Assembly (NCBI RefSeq): GCF_020360975.1
Contig: NW_025408671.1
Span: forward strand, 3,906,001 to 3,970,000
Reading direction: 5' to 3'
Source of the DNA: Hirsutella rhossiliensis
Lineage: Eukaryota; Ascomycota; Sordariomycetes; Hypocreales; Ophiocordycipitaceae
DNA length: 64,000 nt
The position numbers were made by a program, and so were the translations under genes. This document shows positions 1 through 11,371 of this stretch, piece after piece; position 1 is the first letter of the stretch; every line of letters begins with the position of its first letter. Under the pieces are notes generated by a model. That model saw only the letters and a program-made list of their open reading frames with translations, searched no databases and had not been told where the DNA came from.

Positions 1-1776
1 CCTGTTCTTGGGCCTCCCCGATTTCCCGGACGACTTCTTGCCCAGCTTGAGGTCCTTGGGGCGGCCGTCCTTGGCCGACGCCCTCCTGCCCTCGAAGACG
101 ATCTGCTCGGGCGACTTGTTGACGCCGCCGGGAGCCCTGATCCGGTGTTTGGCGGCACCAGCGCGGCCGAGGAGCTTGCCGGCACGCCCCGCGGCGGCCT
201 GTTCCTCGGCCGTCGACTTGTGCTCGTACTTGGTTCTGCGCTCGGCTTCGCTGGATGCGATTGCCTTTGCCTTGATGCGCTCCTGGGCCGAGGCCGTCTT
301 GCGGGGATCCTTTGCTCGGGTCACACGGAGCGGTCGGGGGAGCATGGGTGGAAACTTTTTGCCGTCGAGTAGCAGAGCAGATTCGACGTCATTGCCGTCC
401 TGGTAGATGTTAGTTATGGTGAACAAAACCAGAGGCAGCCGTTGGACCTTGGACCAAAGCAGCCAGACTCACATAAAACTGCACGTAAGCAAAGCCCTTG
501 CCCACCCTGGTCTTGGGATCTCGCACAACGCGGACGTTTTCCACCTTGCCCTGTTTCAAGAATGTCCTCCACAGTCCTTCTTCCACATCCGACGGAATCT
601 TATTGCGCTTCTTCTCAACCGTCTTGCCTGTGCTGTCCGTCTTGAGGACCGTCTCGTCGTCCACGAAGCCCAGGTTGCCCACGAAGACGCAACGCCGGTG
701 AGCCATGACACTTGGGTGGGCGACACTGTCTACCCTGATGTGCCGGCCCAAGACCTCGCTCCCATTCAGTTCGGCAGCAACCTTTCTTGCGGCTGCGGGC
801 GATGAGAAGACGGCGTAGGCGTTGGCAGACTGGGTCGTAGCGCTCATGACCGACTTTGTGATGTAGGCAGCTCTCTTGGGCATGGAGCCGGTAGAAAAGG
901 CGACGGAGCGGAAGCGGATCGACTCTAGCCTCTGAGGGGCTGCCGTGTCATTCTGATCGAGGACCGACGACAGGTGGGTAATGAGCATCTTCTTGGCCTT
1001 TTTGGAGGTGATGGCTTCCGCGGACACGTTGCCCAGAAACACGGTTCGGCCTGCCTTTTCCAGATCTGGTGCGCCGGAGTCTTGACCCAGGCTTTCATGC
1101 ACAGGCACGTCTTGGTCGCCATCGACGTCGCCTTGTTCAGCTTTCAGGCGCTTCTCGGCGGGCTCGGTGACATCGTGCTTGGTCAGCTCCGCAAGATAGT
1201 TGGCTTCGAGGTCTTCGTTGTCTTCCTTTCTTTTGCGTTTCCGCTCTCGTCTTGGCTTTTCCGTCTCCGACGTCTCGTCGGCGGAGATGGCGTTGTCGGC
1301 ACTCGTAGCTCTTTCGCCTTGTGCGTCATTCCTGGAGCCATCCGAGGTGGGCTCGTCTTCGTCGCCATAGTCTAGCTCTTGGCTTGCTTCAGAGAGGACC
1401 TCGTCGTCAACTTCCTGGTCGCCGACCTCTTTGTCTTTGGTGTCAGGCACACTGAGCTCCTGCGCCGCCGGATAGCGCGTCTTGAGAGGCGCTTTTACGG
1501 GTCCAGACTGGGCGAGGTGTCAGCCACAAGGCAAATTGGGACAATCCAAAGAGACGGAGAGACCAGGGAAGAGAGAGAGAGAGAGAAAGACTCGCGACAG
1601 CTTACACTGGAGGCGAAGAGGGCATCGAGGGTGGGGTCAATTGCTTTGGAGGCAAGGCCCAGCGCCGGCGTCGATTTTCTTGAAGCATGTGTCAGCCACG
1701 TCAAGACAAGGGATGAGAAAATAAAGAAACCGACACCGCAGCTTCTAATGCCGGTCTTGACGTACCTTTTGGGCAT
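1..1776 (-). CDS. NOP12: Nucleolar RNA-binding protein Nop12, C-terminus cut by window edge
   Basis: Nop12 is a nucleolar RNA-recognition-motif protein that helps pre-25S rRNA maturation in the large ribosomal subunit pathway. Four exons fit: 1766-1776, 1606-1678, 473-1507 and 1-399, joined in frame to 506 codons without reaching a stop. The start is MPKR joined to KSTPALG; the [13 protein letters not shown] stretch followed by [15 protein letters not shown] is the typical fungal Nop12 N-terminus. An acidic/basic low-complexity region follows. RRM1 starts near residue 180 (RTVFLGN) and RRM2 near residue 300 ([11 protein letters not shown], then [19 protein letters not shown]). The basic tail is rich in K, R and A, as expected for a nucleolar protein. 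The first coding exon is only 11 bases. It is divergent from the DEP1-like gene and the two share a promoter region of about 700 bases. Confidence 0.9.
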
Positions 1777-2473
1777 CCTGGGCAGCGGGATATGATGGGG
1801 CTCTTGCGAGAAGCGACGAGGTTTGTCGGCAGCCAGGCTTCTTCTCTGGTAGGTACGAAGTATGTATCGTAGATATTAGACCCGGGACTCGATGTTCACC
1901 GGAGGATAAAAATCGAACTTTTTTTTGTTGGTCCCAAAATCTCGGCAGCCAGCCAGGATCCCTGCGAGCGGAAGAATGCGTCATTGGCTTTTGCGGCCGC
2001 GGTTGGGCGGCGGAACCCCCCCCATGATCGCGTTTCTGCCCCCCGCCACCGCCCTGCCCCATCCATCAAAGCCCGCCTTTGGCGCAGCGGAAAGTCAGTC
2101 AGGCGCAGCTTTGCCGCCGCAGGAACCAGCAGCAGCAGACATTAGCAGTGGAGCTGCGCGCGAAGCCGTGCTCTCTCTCCCTCTCCCTCTCTCACTCTCT
2201 CCCTCTATTCTCTGCCGCCCACCCCCCGTCTCTCTCTCGCCTCCCGCCAGACCGCGACCTCCCATCGCCTCGCTTTTCCCTGCAGCCACTTTCTGCACTT
2301 TTGTTGGCCACTCGTCGACCGTCTTTTCTTCACTGCGAGCCCTCGCCTCAGTCGTCGCCTTCAACACGCGCCGCCGCACCCCGACGAGAACCGCATCGCT
2401 GGTTTCAAGCCGACCTTGTCTTCTCACAAATACCCAAGACGACGCGATCAATCTCCTCGACCTCAACGCACCC
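1777..2473. promoter_or_regulatory. Divergent promoter region NOP12 / DEP1-like, with CT-rich leader
   Basis: No gene is seen here. It must hold both promoters and 5' leaders. The right half is a CT-rich leader for the rightward gene, including a (CT/CCCT)n tract at about 2168-2214 and many polypyrimidine runs. A G/C-run stretch near 2010-2045 precedes it. One reading frame is open from 1925 into the downstream gene, but its translation is low-complexity Pro/Ser/Arg and looks like leader. Confidence 0.5.
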
Positions 2474-4574
2474 ATGGCGGCGACCGCTGTAGCGCACGGC
2501 GCCCGGTCGCCCTCTGGGCCCGGTGCAGTCGATCTCGAGGGCAGTATCGTCTCCAGCCCTCTCAGCGAGGTTGAAGACGGCGACGCCAACGACCAAGATA
2601 TTGAACACATGCAGCTCGACGGTCGTGGCCACATCGGCGACAAGTCAAGCGTCAGCGGCGACGACCATCGCATTGCCAACCACGACGGCTCCGACTCCGA
2701 CAGCGCCCTCTCCGATGCGGCCTCCGACGTCAACTCGGATGTCAACGACACCGAGGCCGAGACCGAAAGACTATACGATACTCCCAAGAGCCAGAGGCAT
2801 CGCGACGTAGTCGTCGACCAGTTCAACAATGGCCGGGTCTTCGAGCACACCCCCAGCAAGCTGCACAGAACCACTGGGGCCGAAGCAGACCACGACAATC
2901 GCGACGACTTGTCCGTCTCTGGTGACGAAGAGTCTGTCGCCTCCAGCTTGGCTGGGAGAGAAGACTCGCCCGCGAAGCCCGCCACGGCGAATGATACGAG
3001 CATCGACGAGGATGCCAAGCTCGACTCGCAGGACCGCAAGCGCAAACGGTCCCCGATAGTTGATCAGTCCGAGCCAGACCAACCGCTTAGGAAGCGAAAT
3101 GGCTCGCTGGGAGCACCAGGGGCGACGGTCGAACAAGACACGCCAATGAACGAGGATGATAGCACGTCAGCGAACCCTCAGAGCGGCCACCAGTCCGGTG
3201 GCGAGGACGAGGCCAGCTCTACGTCAAACCGAGACGCCACCGTCGAGGCACCAGAACGAGAAACAAGGAAGTCGAAGCGCAATTCATCCAAGCGCAAAGG
3301 GCTACTCGCTGGCGATGCGGCCGGTGGGGCCGACAGCGACACGCGCGAGTACCCGGCGGATGTCGCGGTCGGGGACGAAGCTGAGCACCCTGAAGAGGAG
3401 CCGGACGGAGACGCGGAAGAGGAGGCGGATCTTGCAGCCAAGAACATTGAAGAGAGTCAGTCGTCTCCCCCGAGGTGAAATGCGGTGCATCGCTAACGCC
3501 GACGCAGTGGAGAGGAAGCACGCCGCCTTCAGAGACTGGACACACATCGAGGATATGTTCAGCGTCTTCAGAGAGAGGTTCGTTAAGAGCACCCACCAAG
3601 CCCATGCAGAGCGCTGGCTGACCCCGGCCCGCAGGCTTTACAAAGACCGCCTCCAGCGGCTGGAGGAGGAGGAGCAGTCTCTCCTGGCTGACGAGCCCAC
3701 ACATCCCGAGTACCTGAGCATGAAGAAATGCATCGACGAGCGGCTGGACAAGAGATTGCAAGAAGCCGACGCAGAATACGAGCTCCAGATGACGGCCAAC
3801 GACCGACGTGCGGTGGCGGAACGGGCACAAATCTGGAGCCAATTCTTCCAGGCCGTGCGCGAGAAGAGGGAGCAGGCTTTGGAAAGGCTGAACCAACAGT
3901 GGTACGAGGTCCAGAGCGCCAGGCGGAGCGCGCACAGCCTGCCCGACTATGGCCTGCTGTTCCCCAAAGACCCTGCGCAGCGGGTTCGAAACGCCATCGC
4001 GTACAACACAGAGGTCTCGACGCTTGCGGGCTTGGCCAAGTACGAGGGTTTCCCAGCTGGCCCCGAGCTCAAGGGTGCGTCAATGAGTGAACTGGAAGCC
4101 GATTTGTCTGCCATTGAGGTACTATTCGGAACCCGCTTTTGCTCGTGGAATCGTCTCTGACCTGGCTTCTCCTCCTAGCACGTTCATCATGGCCGCCAGA
4201 AGCATACGGCTCACCACCAGCCACGCGAAGAGTACCACACGCCAACATTCAGCCGCCTTGGCCCCGCGGGAGAGCAGTTCATCAAGGACACGCCATGGGC
4301 TAACCCCAACCACTCGGCTCATAAACTGCACAAGGAGCCGGCCCAGACAGACGGCCCCGCCAAACGAGCGACTCAGTCCACCAGTCGCCCTCCAGCGGAC
4401 GTCAAGGCGACTTTTGACGGTCAGTTCAGGGCTCACATATCGCCTGCACTGTCCAATCGAGTGTCCGAGTCGCCGGAGATGGCGCGCGGCATCCCGAACC
4501 AGGCTGCGCATCCGATGAAGCGGGTAAGCAGCATCCCAAAGCTTGCGCGCGGATCGAGGGCCGCAGCGGCCTGA
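2474..4574 (+). CDS. Sds3/Dep1-like subunit of an Rpd3 histone deacetylase complex
   Basis: Three exons fit: 2474-3455, 3508-4118 and 4179-4574, giving 661 residues. Residues 1-330 are acidic and disordered (SPLSEVEDGDANDQDIEHM is the usual start of fungal Dep1 proteins). The Sds3-like region spans about residues 328-470: ERKHAAFRDWTHIEDMF, RLYKDRLQRLEEEEQSL, THPEYLSMKKCIDERLDKR and RAQIWSQFFQAVREKREQAL, a long helical coiled coil. It is followed by the PDYGLLFP motif also found in Dep1. Family members link Rpd3-type deacetylase complexes to Sin3 scaffolds. The start at 2474 (CCCATGGCG context) is chosen because homologous wording begins there, although the frame is open upstream. The C-terminus is less sure: a GTAAGC at about 4525 could splice to an AG at 4604 and replace the last residues. 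Confidence 0.82.
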
Positions 4575-5212
4575 GGACCCGCTCCTGAACTGCCGCGAAC
4601 AGGCGGGCGGTGCCCTGTGTCGACGACTAGACCATGATGCTTGACTTACACTGCGTTTCGGATAATGTGATACCCCAAGAAGATATGTCGGCTTTCTGCC
4701 TTTCTCTCTCCTTTGTACACGACTTTGTTCTCGTGCTGGCGCTACTACTGCATATCAGGCGCATGGTTTCTGCCGGAACGGCATCGGCGGCGCGAGATGC
4801 GTCTGGGGCACGGGAAAGAGGGTATGGTTGGCGAGCGAGCCACTTAGTAGTCGCTAGGTCTCTTGTCGCTCTTTATGATCCACTTTCCATTGTCTCCTAC
4901 GTCTCTCCTACTTGTGTACTTTGGCTTTGGGACAATGGATACAACTGGCCTCAATCATACATGTTGGTTGGAGGCCGGTGTGCGCCGGTGATATTGTACA
5001 TGAAGAACCCGAAGTCATGAACGGCGTTTATAGGCCGGCAAGAAGCGAGGTTGGGCAAACCCATTTCTCGTCAACCAGTCAAGTTTCGAATTTCGGCCCT
5101 GGCCCCTAGGCCGAGTCGCGGTGAACATGGCACTGCTCAGAGGACTGGTCTTTCCCGGGTTGGCCTTGCAATCGTGGTGATTTTTGTCACGGTTTTTGCG
5201 ACGTGCTCTTCC
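4575..5212. other. Convergent intergenic stretch, DEP1-like and COA3 3' ends
   Basis: Between two genes that point at each other. I see no supported gene. An open frame at 4634-5020 gives a hydrophobic N-terminal run, but it has no recognisable domain and lies where a 3' UTR is expected. Confidence 0.4.
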
Positions 5213-5559
5213 TCATTGTTTCTTTGCCGGCTGCCGAGGGGTATCTGGGACCTTGACATTGTCAAAGTTATCCTGGCCGACAGCGTTGAGGGTGTAGTAG
5301 TCTATGACAGTGTACCATCAGCCTTGCATCCATCTGAGCCAGAGGGGGGGAGCATGGAGCATACAAATGCCGCCCACGACCGTCAGCAGTCCTAAACCCG
5401 TGATTGAGTTTTTAAAGAGGTAGGGTCGTCGGGCACGGATGAGCGCCGGACCTTGGCGCAGGCGGCGGTCGTAGTAGGTGGAATGCGCACTGGTCGATAG
5501 GTGAGCATTTGCTTCGCCGCGAGCACGTGTGAGGGGGGGGTTCAGGCTTACTCGGGCAT
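5213..5559 (-). CDS. COA3: Cytochrome c oxidase assembly factor Coa3, tiny three-exon gene
   Basis: Coa3 sits in the mitochondrial inner membrane, binds newly made Cox1, and couples its translation to complex IV assembly. Exons 5552-5559, 5365-5489 and 5213-5301 join to 73 residues. The N-terminus MPDAHSTYYDRRLRQGPALI and the RARRPYLFKNSITGLGL stretch match the conserved Coa3 core. One membrane helix follows (about residues 31-50), and the C-terminus is DNFDNVKVPDTPRQPAKKQ, the usual intermembrane-space tail. The first exon holds only eight coding bases (ATGCCCGA before GTAAGC), so simple ORF searches miss the gene. Intron 2 splits a Tyr codon (t/ac). It is divergent from the PTA1 gene, with about 680 bases between the starts. 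Confidence 0.88.
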
Positions 5560-6240
5560 TTTGAGTGTGCGAACTGTTCACGGAGAGACCGCAGAGATAG
5601 GTGACGGCAGGAATCGCTCGTGGAGATGATGGCTATTTCAAAGGGTCCAGAGTGAAGGGTGGTGGTGAGGTTAAAGCTGGGCGGGTCAAGGTCGGGTAAA
5701 TGCCGTGGTTTGACGTAAGGCTCCGGCTTCCAGGGTGCGGCGCAGTGCCCTGTTTTTTACTCCCTCGCGACCGCTAACCTACCTTGGGCTGGCGCCTGAG
5801 CGAGCACAGAGCTGTACAGAGTACCCACCAGAGCCTACAGGGGATTGGGGCGCGTCAGGTCTCGTTCGCCAAAGCCTCGCCAGCTGCTCGAGCAGCATCA
5901 GCTTGTTGAGGAATCGAAGCCAACCTCACACCCCCGCACCCTCACCCTCACCCTCACCCTCGGGCTCCCCAGGTTCATCACCACGAGGCTGCCGCCGGCA
6001 CGTGCGCAGCCGAGCTCTGGAGACGGCATTTGACGCTCGGCGCAAGAAGAGAGTTGCTGATTCTGGCAGCCGAGCCCAGTCGCGAATTGCATTATCGCCA
6101 CAGCTCGCTTGCGCCCATGGTGCCGCCTGGTCGACGTCGCATGCCCACGCCAACACATAACTTTCCTCTGAATACCCCCGTCGCTGCGCAGCAACACCAA
6201 CACCACCACCACCACTGGCGGCAGCACCCCGAGCGCGACC
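5560..6240. promoter_or_regulatory. Divergent promoter region COA3 / PTA1
   Basis: No gene is seen. It holds the leaders of both flanking genes. A short tandem repeat (ACCCTC)n at 5938-5961 and several CACC/CAAC-rich tracts (6195-6220) lie in the PTA1 leader. Open frames here read as low-complexity Ser/Pro/His. Confidence 0.45.
5938..5961 (+). repeat. Hexanucleotide tandem repeat (ACCCTC)n
   Basis: About four copies of CACCCT/ACCCTC stand side by side in the 5' leader of the PTA1 gene. It resembles a short telomere-like tract by composition but is not TTAGGG. Confidence 0.8.
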
Positions 6241-8657
6241 ATGTCCTCGACACTCTCCGTCCCGGACCAGATCCGCCAGCTCAATGACGCCCGCAAGCTC
6301 GTCCTCGGCGATGTCAAGTACTATCCGAGCGTAGTGAGGGGGATTTTGCCCATCATCGGCCCTACGGCCCCCGTCGAGCTGCGACAATGGGGTGCCGAGT
6401 TCCTGGCCGAGGCCTTCTCGACGCCCGCTTTGCCCAACGGGGAGAAGGAGACGATGCAGCCCTACGTGCTCGCCACGCTCGAGTCGCTGGCCGAGAACGA
6501 GAGAGAGGACGCAAGGGTCCTGCGTAGCGTCATACAAACAGCGGCGAGCATATATCCGCTCGCTCTGCGATGGATGTACGTGCAACCTGCTTTCCTTCTT
6601 GACCTCTCTCCCACCCAGCGCGGATATGCTGACAAGTGGCTTGTAGCATCAACAACGGATATGATACCGTCACCTGGGAGAGAATGGTGAGCATCAAGCA
6701 AAAGATATTGCGGATATGGGACAACGCACCGCCTTCGGTGAGGATCTGCTGCGTCAAGTTTGCCCAGCGCGTTGTGCTTGCACAGAGCGTGGCCTCGGGC
6801 TCTGAATTCAGGGTTCGTCTGCCTACTTCCTGATGGCCTTGGAAAATCCTGCTGATGACTGTCACATAGCACGGTGGCGCTCTCGATGTGTCTCTGGACA
6901 AGGTCCCGCCTAATCATCAGTCTCTCGATGCGCGTACCCTTGAGGCAGAAGCTACGGGCCTGCTGGATCGCATGTTGGGAGTTTTGGAGGGCAGCAGGTG
7001 AGTGGGCATTCTATATACTGCCGGGGTGGAGTCCCAGCTGACGGCTCATAGCGATGCCCTCGTTGTCGACGCTACGATAAACTGCCTATCCATCTTGGTG
7101 CGGACGCGGCCCGCAACATCGGGTCGGATCCTCAACGCGCTGCTCAACTTCAACCCCTTACAGGCGGCCAACTCGCCCATGACACCCAAGCTGCGTGTCA
7201 TGATCAAGTCGATGGAGAAGACGGCACGGCTGTTGCTCATCCACCTCAGCAAGAGAGACCCCCACAACCCCATTGTCCCGCGGATACAGCAACACGTTGA
7301 GCGGACGATGCGGGCGGTGGCAGAGGTGATTGACGACTCGGCCAAGAAAAGGCCCTTGGAGCCTCAGCAGCAGGACGGCGTCGATGCCAAGCGCCAGCGT
7401 ACTGCGGGATCCCATGTTCCCATCCGGCCGCTTGGACCCGGACCGCACTCGCTGGCTGACGTCTTCACCCTGTTGAGTAATGATGAGCTCAAGAACTTTG
7501 ACATTTCACAGTTGCCGCTGGGGTTGGTGGCCAAAGTGTCGGTGACTGCCCTCGCGGGACTCGACCTCGAACTGCTGACCAAGGCCGTCGATGGCGTCCG
7601 GGGCCGCCTCATCGAGCTGGCGAATGCGCCAGCGCCGGAGTTGAACCCCAACACTGCGCCGCTGGGCGTGGATGACGACGACGACGACTACGAGCCGGAC
7701 TTTTACCAGGCCGAGGACACGGAGCAGATACTCAACAAGCTGGACGGCACGTCGGCGGCGCCGGAGCTGCCTGGGCTAGACGGGAGCCTGGCCTTGGCAT
7801 CCTTCAGCCTCCCTCAGCCGGCGGAGCTAACGCAAGAGGTGGCGCTCAGGGCGGGCAGCGAGACGGTGACAAGAGTAGTAGAGATGATGAAATCGCTGGA
7901 AGAACCGGCGATAAAGAGGACCAAGGCCGGCTTCAGCCGTCTGGCGGCCAGCTCCGGAAGCCGGGACGCGTGGATGTCGATTCTCACGCGGCTGGCGACT
8001 CGATCGTCGGCAGGCCTCGAGGAGAAGTCGGTCAAGAGCGAGGACGGCGAGAAGGCCGAGGAAGCATCCGCCGCCGAGCGCCTCAATGCCAGCATCCGAG
8101 AAGTGTTGTACAACTACGTGATGGAGGATTTCCGCAGACACATCGACGTGGCCGTGTCCTGGCTCTGCGAGGAGTGGTACAACGACAAGATCCAAGGACG
8201 GAGCGAGGGCGACCACCCTGAGTACTACGAAAAGTGTACCTTGCGGCTGCTGGGCGGCTTCCTGCCATACCTGCACCCGCAGGACAAGATTCTAACGCGA
8301 TTCTTGAGCGAGATTCCAGAGCTCAACCGGACGATCCTGTCGCAGGTCAAGCACATGTGCCGCGACCCCAGCGTGACGCAACTGGCGCTGACGAGCCTGC
8401 TATACCTGGTGATGATGCGGCCGCCGATCAAGGAGGTTGCGCTGGACACGGTGCAGGACATTTGGACAGAGTGTGAGTCGAGATGCGATGCGGCTGCTTT
8501 TGCCTGCGAAGCTAACCTTGTCCTGACAGTCGAGGACGCGCGGCCGATGGCTGGCAAATATCTGGCCAAGTATCGTCCTGCATTTTTGGAGGCGGCGAAC
8601 AAGAGCAAGGTCGAGGGTGAGGGGGATGGACCGACGGCGGTGGCAATTGCGACATGA
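6241..8657 (+). CDS. PTA1: Symplekin/Pta1 subunit of the mRNA cleavage and polyadenylation factor
   Basis: Pta1 (symplekin) scaffolds the pre-mRNA 3'-end cleavage and polyadenylation factor. Five exons fit: 6241-6575, 6647-6812, 6870-6997, 7052-8472 and 8530-8657, giving 725 residues, close to yeast Pta1 (785). The N-terminal HEAT-repeat region (symplekin/Pta1 N domain, about residues 1-330) includes IRQLNDARKLVLGD, YYPSVVRGILPIIG and RQWGAEFLAEAF. A nuclear-type basic stretch, KKRPLEPQQQDGVDAKRQR, lies just after it. The middle carries an acidic DDDDDYEPDFYQAEDTEQ run, and the C-terminal helical part ends with FEDARPMAGKYLAKYRPAFL. The last intron is 57 bases, a multiple of three without a stop. 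The start has ATGTCCTCG after a CACC-rich leader. Confidence 0.88.
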
Positions 8658-9134
8658 GGCTTGAAAGGTTCGATGATGGCCTGTTGTAAAAGATGAAAGG
8701 GAATACTTGAGACAGCGGCAGGCGTTTGGAGGGAAAGCTGGGCTATTACTTTGCCGGGTAGTCATGATGGAAGGCGAAGAGAGCATAGGTGGCTGCATGA
8801 GCCGTGGAATAAGGAGCCAGGGGTAAAAGGGAGGGCAGATGAAGGATTGAGAGCTGCATCTCTTGCTCTGCTGTGTCGTGGAGCCATATGTCTACGAATA
8901 CAGCAGTTGTGTAACTATACCGGCGACACAATCGATGAGCGATGACGTGTGGCGAGCGTCTTCTCCGTACTGTACGTGTGCAGGCTTGCGAGATACGGAT
9001 GCCGAGGCCCGATGAATCAGCATCAACCTCGATTGGGCCTGGCCGCGCGGATCGCCGTTGCTGGGTTACCGGCCGTCCGATGCCAGCATTCTCAGGACGC
9101 TGCGGCCGTTTCACCAGCGTGTGTGTGCGTGAGC

Positions 9135-9166
<32 letters not shown>

Positions 9167-9944
9167 ACGGGAGATGGGCAGCCGGGTAGCGGCTACCTCG
9201 GAGGCAAGTACTGTTTTTCAATGCAGACTCCCCCCCTCCCTCCCGCATGGCTTTCTTTCCCTCCCCCGCCGGTGGAGAAAGTCAACATCAACAATACGAC
9301 CATGCTGCGGGGCAGTAAAGCAATCAAGGCTTCTTTTCAGATCATGTAAGTTTGATGAAGGTTGAGCGAGAGCATGAGCTGGCTGTCCGTTGGAGGCGCA
9401 GTGCTTAGACGCGCGCGGAGCAGGGCGCTGCGAAACGTAGGAGCAAAGTCTAAAATCCTTGGCTCGGCCCCTCTTCCGCAGCGGGCAGACACCGCTAAAA
9501 CCAGCGTTATTAGCCAGGGTTCATGCCCCGTAATCCAAGCTGCTGGTCACAGCCTCAGGGACGTGGATAGGGTACAGGACCGGGCGGTAGCAGCGACCAG
9601 TGCCAAAACAGGACGGCCGCTGGAGCACCTTTGATCAAAGTACCCGGTACCCTAAACTGCCGAGGAAACACGGCGGCACCTCCGGGTCCCGTCTACTTGG
9701 TACAGACAGCCTGAAAACCTGCATTGATCTCAGGCCAAGGTCTCCGTACCTGTGATGGTCGGTCCCCTGTTCGACGTCAGTCCAAACTCACTGGCCCTCG
9801 CTCCACCGTCCAAGTCGCCAATCTACGCGCCAAACAAGCTCCCCGACAAAATCCCCGGACGCTCCCTCACCTTGACCGCGATTTGCTTCCCGTCGTCAAC
9901 CCTCGCCGCCTCTCGCTCGCTTCCCGTCAACCAGGCCGCGCGAT
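8658..9944. other. Intergenic stretch between PTA1 and the She3-like gene
   Basis: I see no supported gene on either strand. It holds the PTA1 3' region, a TG microsatellite at 9117-9161, and towards its right end a pyrimidine-rich leader for the next gene. Open frames are short and of biased composition. Confidence 0.4.
9117..9161 (+). repeat. (GT)n microsatellite
   Basis: An imperfect then perfect GT dinucleotide tract, interrupted by GCGTGAGC, ends in GGGTGG. It lies in non-coding DNA and is likely length-variable. Confidence 0.9.
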
Positions 9945-11371
9945 ATGCCCCGGAGCCGCCTGCTGAAGCGACCTTTTGCTGGCCAACAACACGTCTCCGC
10001 CGACGGTAGGGACTCCCCTTGCTCACTCTCTCTCTGCCTCCCCCTGCCATGGCCTATCGGCCGAGCCTCTCACCCCCCTCGTGCTTGCTGCATGCGTTAC
10101 GCGCTCATCACAAACAAGAAGTCGTGTCTCATCAACATTCTCATCCCCTCCCCTTCCTCTCTTTCTGTCGAGCGTTGATGGCACCTGGCTAACAACGAAA
10201 CCTTGGCTCCCCTCGACCAGACTCGACACCCAATGACCCCGGCCTAGATGCTCAGCCAGTCAAGACGCTGACTCCCGCCTCGACCGCTGCCCTCAACAGC
10301 ATGAACGGCCGCGTAAACGCAGCCACCAAGCACGCCCTGGCACGCTCCGCCACCATCCGCAGCGTCCCCAGCTTCGAGGGCTCCGAGTCAAGCCCCGACA
10401 GCAAGCGCAGCGCCTTTGCCAGCAGCGTCAACAGCACCGCCAGCGCTTCCTCCGCCATGCCCGCCACCCAGTACGAGAGGCCCTCGCCCGCCGTCCGGTT
10501 AAAAGGCGAACTGGCACACGACATCCCCGTCAAATGGAGTCCAAAGGGCTCTCCCCACACTCTCGACTCCTCCATCCTCTCCGACGGCCCCGAGCCCGAC
10601 CCCGGCCACTGGGACTCGACCATTGGCAAGGCCGGCCTCGGAAAGACGGGCCGCGTCATCAACAAGCTCGTCAGCGACAACGATGCCCTCAAGCGCGACA
10701 TCCGCATCGAGCGCCTGCGCGCTCACGAGGCCAAGGAGGCCGCCAAGCTCATCGAGGACAAGATGGAGCGCATCATCAGCGACTACGAGGCCCGCCTGCT
10801 CGAGGCCAACGTCACAAAGACCCTCCTGACGAGAAAGGAGCGCCAGGTCGCCAACTTGACCGCCACCGTCGAGGCCGAGAAGAAAAAAGCCGCCGCCGCC
10901 TTGGAGCGGGAAAAGAACTGGCAGCTCGAGCTGGACAAGGTCAAGACCGAGTCCACCCAACAGATTGAAGAGGCCACGAGCTACGCCCAGCTCATGGAGG
11001 GCCGCTACAACGCCATCTCCTCCCACTGGCGAGACCAGGGCGACGACGTCAAGCGCGCCCTCTCCAGGATCAAGGGCGACATCGGATCCATTGTCGAGGA
11101 GCGCAAGTCGGACGACGATAAGATCCAGACCCTGCGGGAACTGTGCGAGCAGCAGGACGGCAACATCAAGGAACTCCGTCGCGAAAAGGACGACATATCC
11201 CGCCTCTTTGACGAGTACAAGAAGACGCAGGAAGACGACCTCCGCGACATTAGGCTCAACGCAAGCAGGAGGGAGCAGGAGCAGGAGAGGGTGCTCGACG
11301 AGTCACGGCAGGCCCTCGCCAAGCTCAAATGGGCCCTCAACGTCAAGCAGAACGTCAAGGACGCCCAATAG
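9945..11371 (+). CDS. She3-like coiled-coil protein (SWI5-dependent HO expression protein 3 family)
   Basis: Two exons fit: 9945-10005 and 10221-11371, with a 215-base intron, giving 403 residues. The N-terminal 130 residues are Ser/Pro-rich and disordered. From about residue 130 (GHWDSTIGKAGLGKTGRVIN, a conserved block of the filamentous fungal family) the protein is almost all coiled coil: DNDALKRDIRIERLRAHEAK, KLIEDKMERIISDYEARLLE, ALMEGRYNAISSHW-type sequence at QLMEGRYNAISSHWRDQ, and EQQDGNIKELRREKDDISR. In yeast She3 is the adaptor between myosin and RNA-bound She2; filamentous fungi lack She2, so the role here is uncertain, possibly transport of mRNA or vesicles. The start MPRSRLLKRPFAGQ is chosen because the join restores the frame exactly; an earlier exon cannot be excluded. 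Confidence 0.75.
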
